Below, piece by piece: positions 5,497 through 5,721 of a DNA stretch of 5,721 nucleotides. Below the pieces are notes generated by a model that was not told the DNA's origin, searched no databases, and saw only the letters and a list, made by a program, of their open reading frames with translations. Position 1 is the stretch's first letter; every line of letters starts with the position of its first letter. The DNA comes from Zeimonas sp041678445 (GTDB taxonomy: Bacteria; Pseudomonadota; Gammaproteobacteria; Burkholderiales; Burkholderiaceae_E). The stretch is taken from assembly GCA_041678445.1 (NCBI GenBank), contig JBAYOD010000209.1:1-5721 (forward strand), read 5' to 3'. The translations under genes were made by a program, and so were the position numbers.

Positions 5497-5721
5497 TTAC
5501 TTGACGCGGCGGCGCGAAGCGACGCCGAGGCCGGTCAGGGCCAGGCCGAACAGCGCCAGCGTGCCGGGCACCGGGACCTCGGTCGAGCCTTCGCTGTAGG
5601 TCTAGAGGATCGACGCGCCGCAGCCGGCCTGGGTGTTCTGCGTGGTGTTCATGTTGCAGCCGCCGCCCAGGACACTAAGACTGGAAAGCGAGCTGCACGA
5701 CAGGGTGAAGTAGCCGCCGCC
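5497..5721 (-). pseudogene. 3' part of a PEP-CTERM sorting-signal protein gene, interrupted by an in-frame amber stop
   Basis: Only the last 74 codons before the terminal TAA (5497-5499) are inside the window; the rest lies beyond the right edge. The final 34 residues carry a PEP-CTERM-type signal: VPVPGTLALFG (a variant with Val instead of Glu in the PEP core), a hydrophobic segment rich in Leu, Gly and Ala, and the basic end SRRRVK. Exosortase would recognise this at the inner membrane. Upstream, the same frame reads a Gly/Ser/Thr/Asn-rich stretch with four cysteines, typical of secreted low-complexity PEP-CTERM proteins. TAG at 5604-5602 splits the two in frame, so a normal ribosome would release a protein without its sorting signal. 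It may be a real nonsense mutation, a natural loss of anchoring or a single-base sequence error (one change restores Gln, Trp, Tyr or another residue). The terminator at 5427-5454 serves this gene. Confidence 0.8.

Noticed and set aside
5601..5611. TCTAGAGGATC, identical to part of the pUC/M13 polylinker, overlapping the amber codon
   Set aside because: Only 11 bases match; the BamHI site is incomplete and both flanks diverge from vector sequence while the PEP-CTERM frame continues on both sides. Chance is the simplest explanation, though raw reads should be inspected.
1..5721. CRISPR array, tRNA/rRNA genes, insertion sequence ends or transposase
   Set aside because: No regularly spaced repeats of CRISPR length, no cloverleaf or rRNA-like segments, and no transposase motifs were seen on either strand.

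Overview
The window looks like chromosomal DNA from a betaproteobacterium, probably of the Burkholderiales/Rhodocyclales type. The evidence is the high G+C content of the main genes, a Bug-family (TctC-like) periplasmic solute-binding protein, and a PEP-CTERM sorting signal, which implies that the organism has an exosortase and probably makes exopolysaccharide. All of this is inferred from reading the sequence; no searches were run.

Left part (1-881, + strand): a two-gene, 4-nt-overlapping operon. It encodes an unrecognised acidic helical 169-aa protein followed by a basic 94-aa RelE/ParE-superfamily protein. The arrangement resembles a type II toxin-antitoxin pair, but the first protein shows no familiar antitoxin DNA-binding fold. 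A perfect 8-bp inverted repeat lies just upstream. Sampled blocks here have visibly lower G+C (about 53-63%) than the catabolic genes (up to about 78% in a sampled block), so the pair may be an acquired cassette.

Middle (882-1876): a 264-bp spacer carries the apparent tail of a broken minus-strand gene. Next comes a minus-strand XRE-cupin regulator, and then a 155-bp divergent intergenic region with an AT-rich 21-bp palindrome that is a good operator candidate.

Right-centre (1877-5405, + strand): a Bug-type binding protein, an HSL-family alpha/beta hydrolase 5 nt after it, and, 176 nt further on, a CddD-like NAD(P)+-dependent aldehyde dehydrogenase. The plausible reading is a small catabolic unit: capture of a carboxylate-type substrate in the periplasm, cytoplasmic hydrolysis of an ester or lactone, and oxidation of an aldehyde to an acid, controlled by the divergent XRE-cupin protein. 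The substrate cannot be read from the sequence, and no membrane subunits (TctA/TctB) are present here.

Right end (5406-5721): a strong GC-rich terminator hairpin separates the convergent aldehyde dehydrogenase gene from the 3' end of a minus-strand PEP-CTERM gene. In that gene an in-frame amber stop lies 34 codons before the natural end and cuts off the sorting signal. This is the oddest single observation in the window, together with the atypical toxin-antitoxin-like pair.
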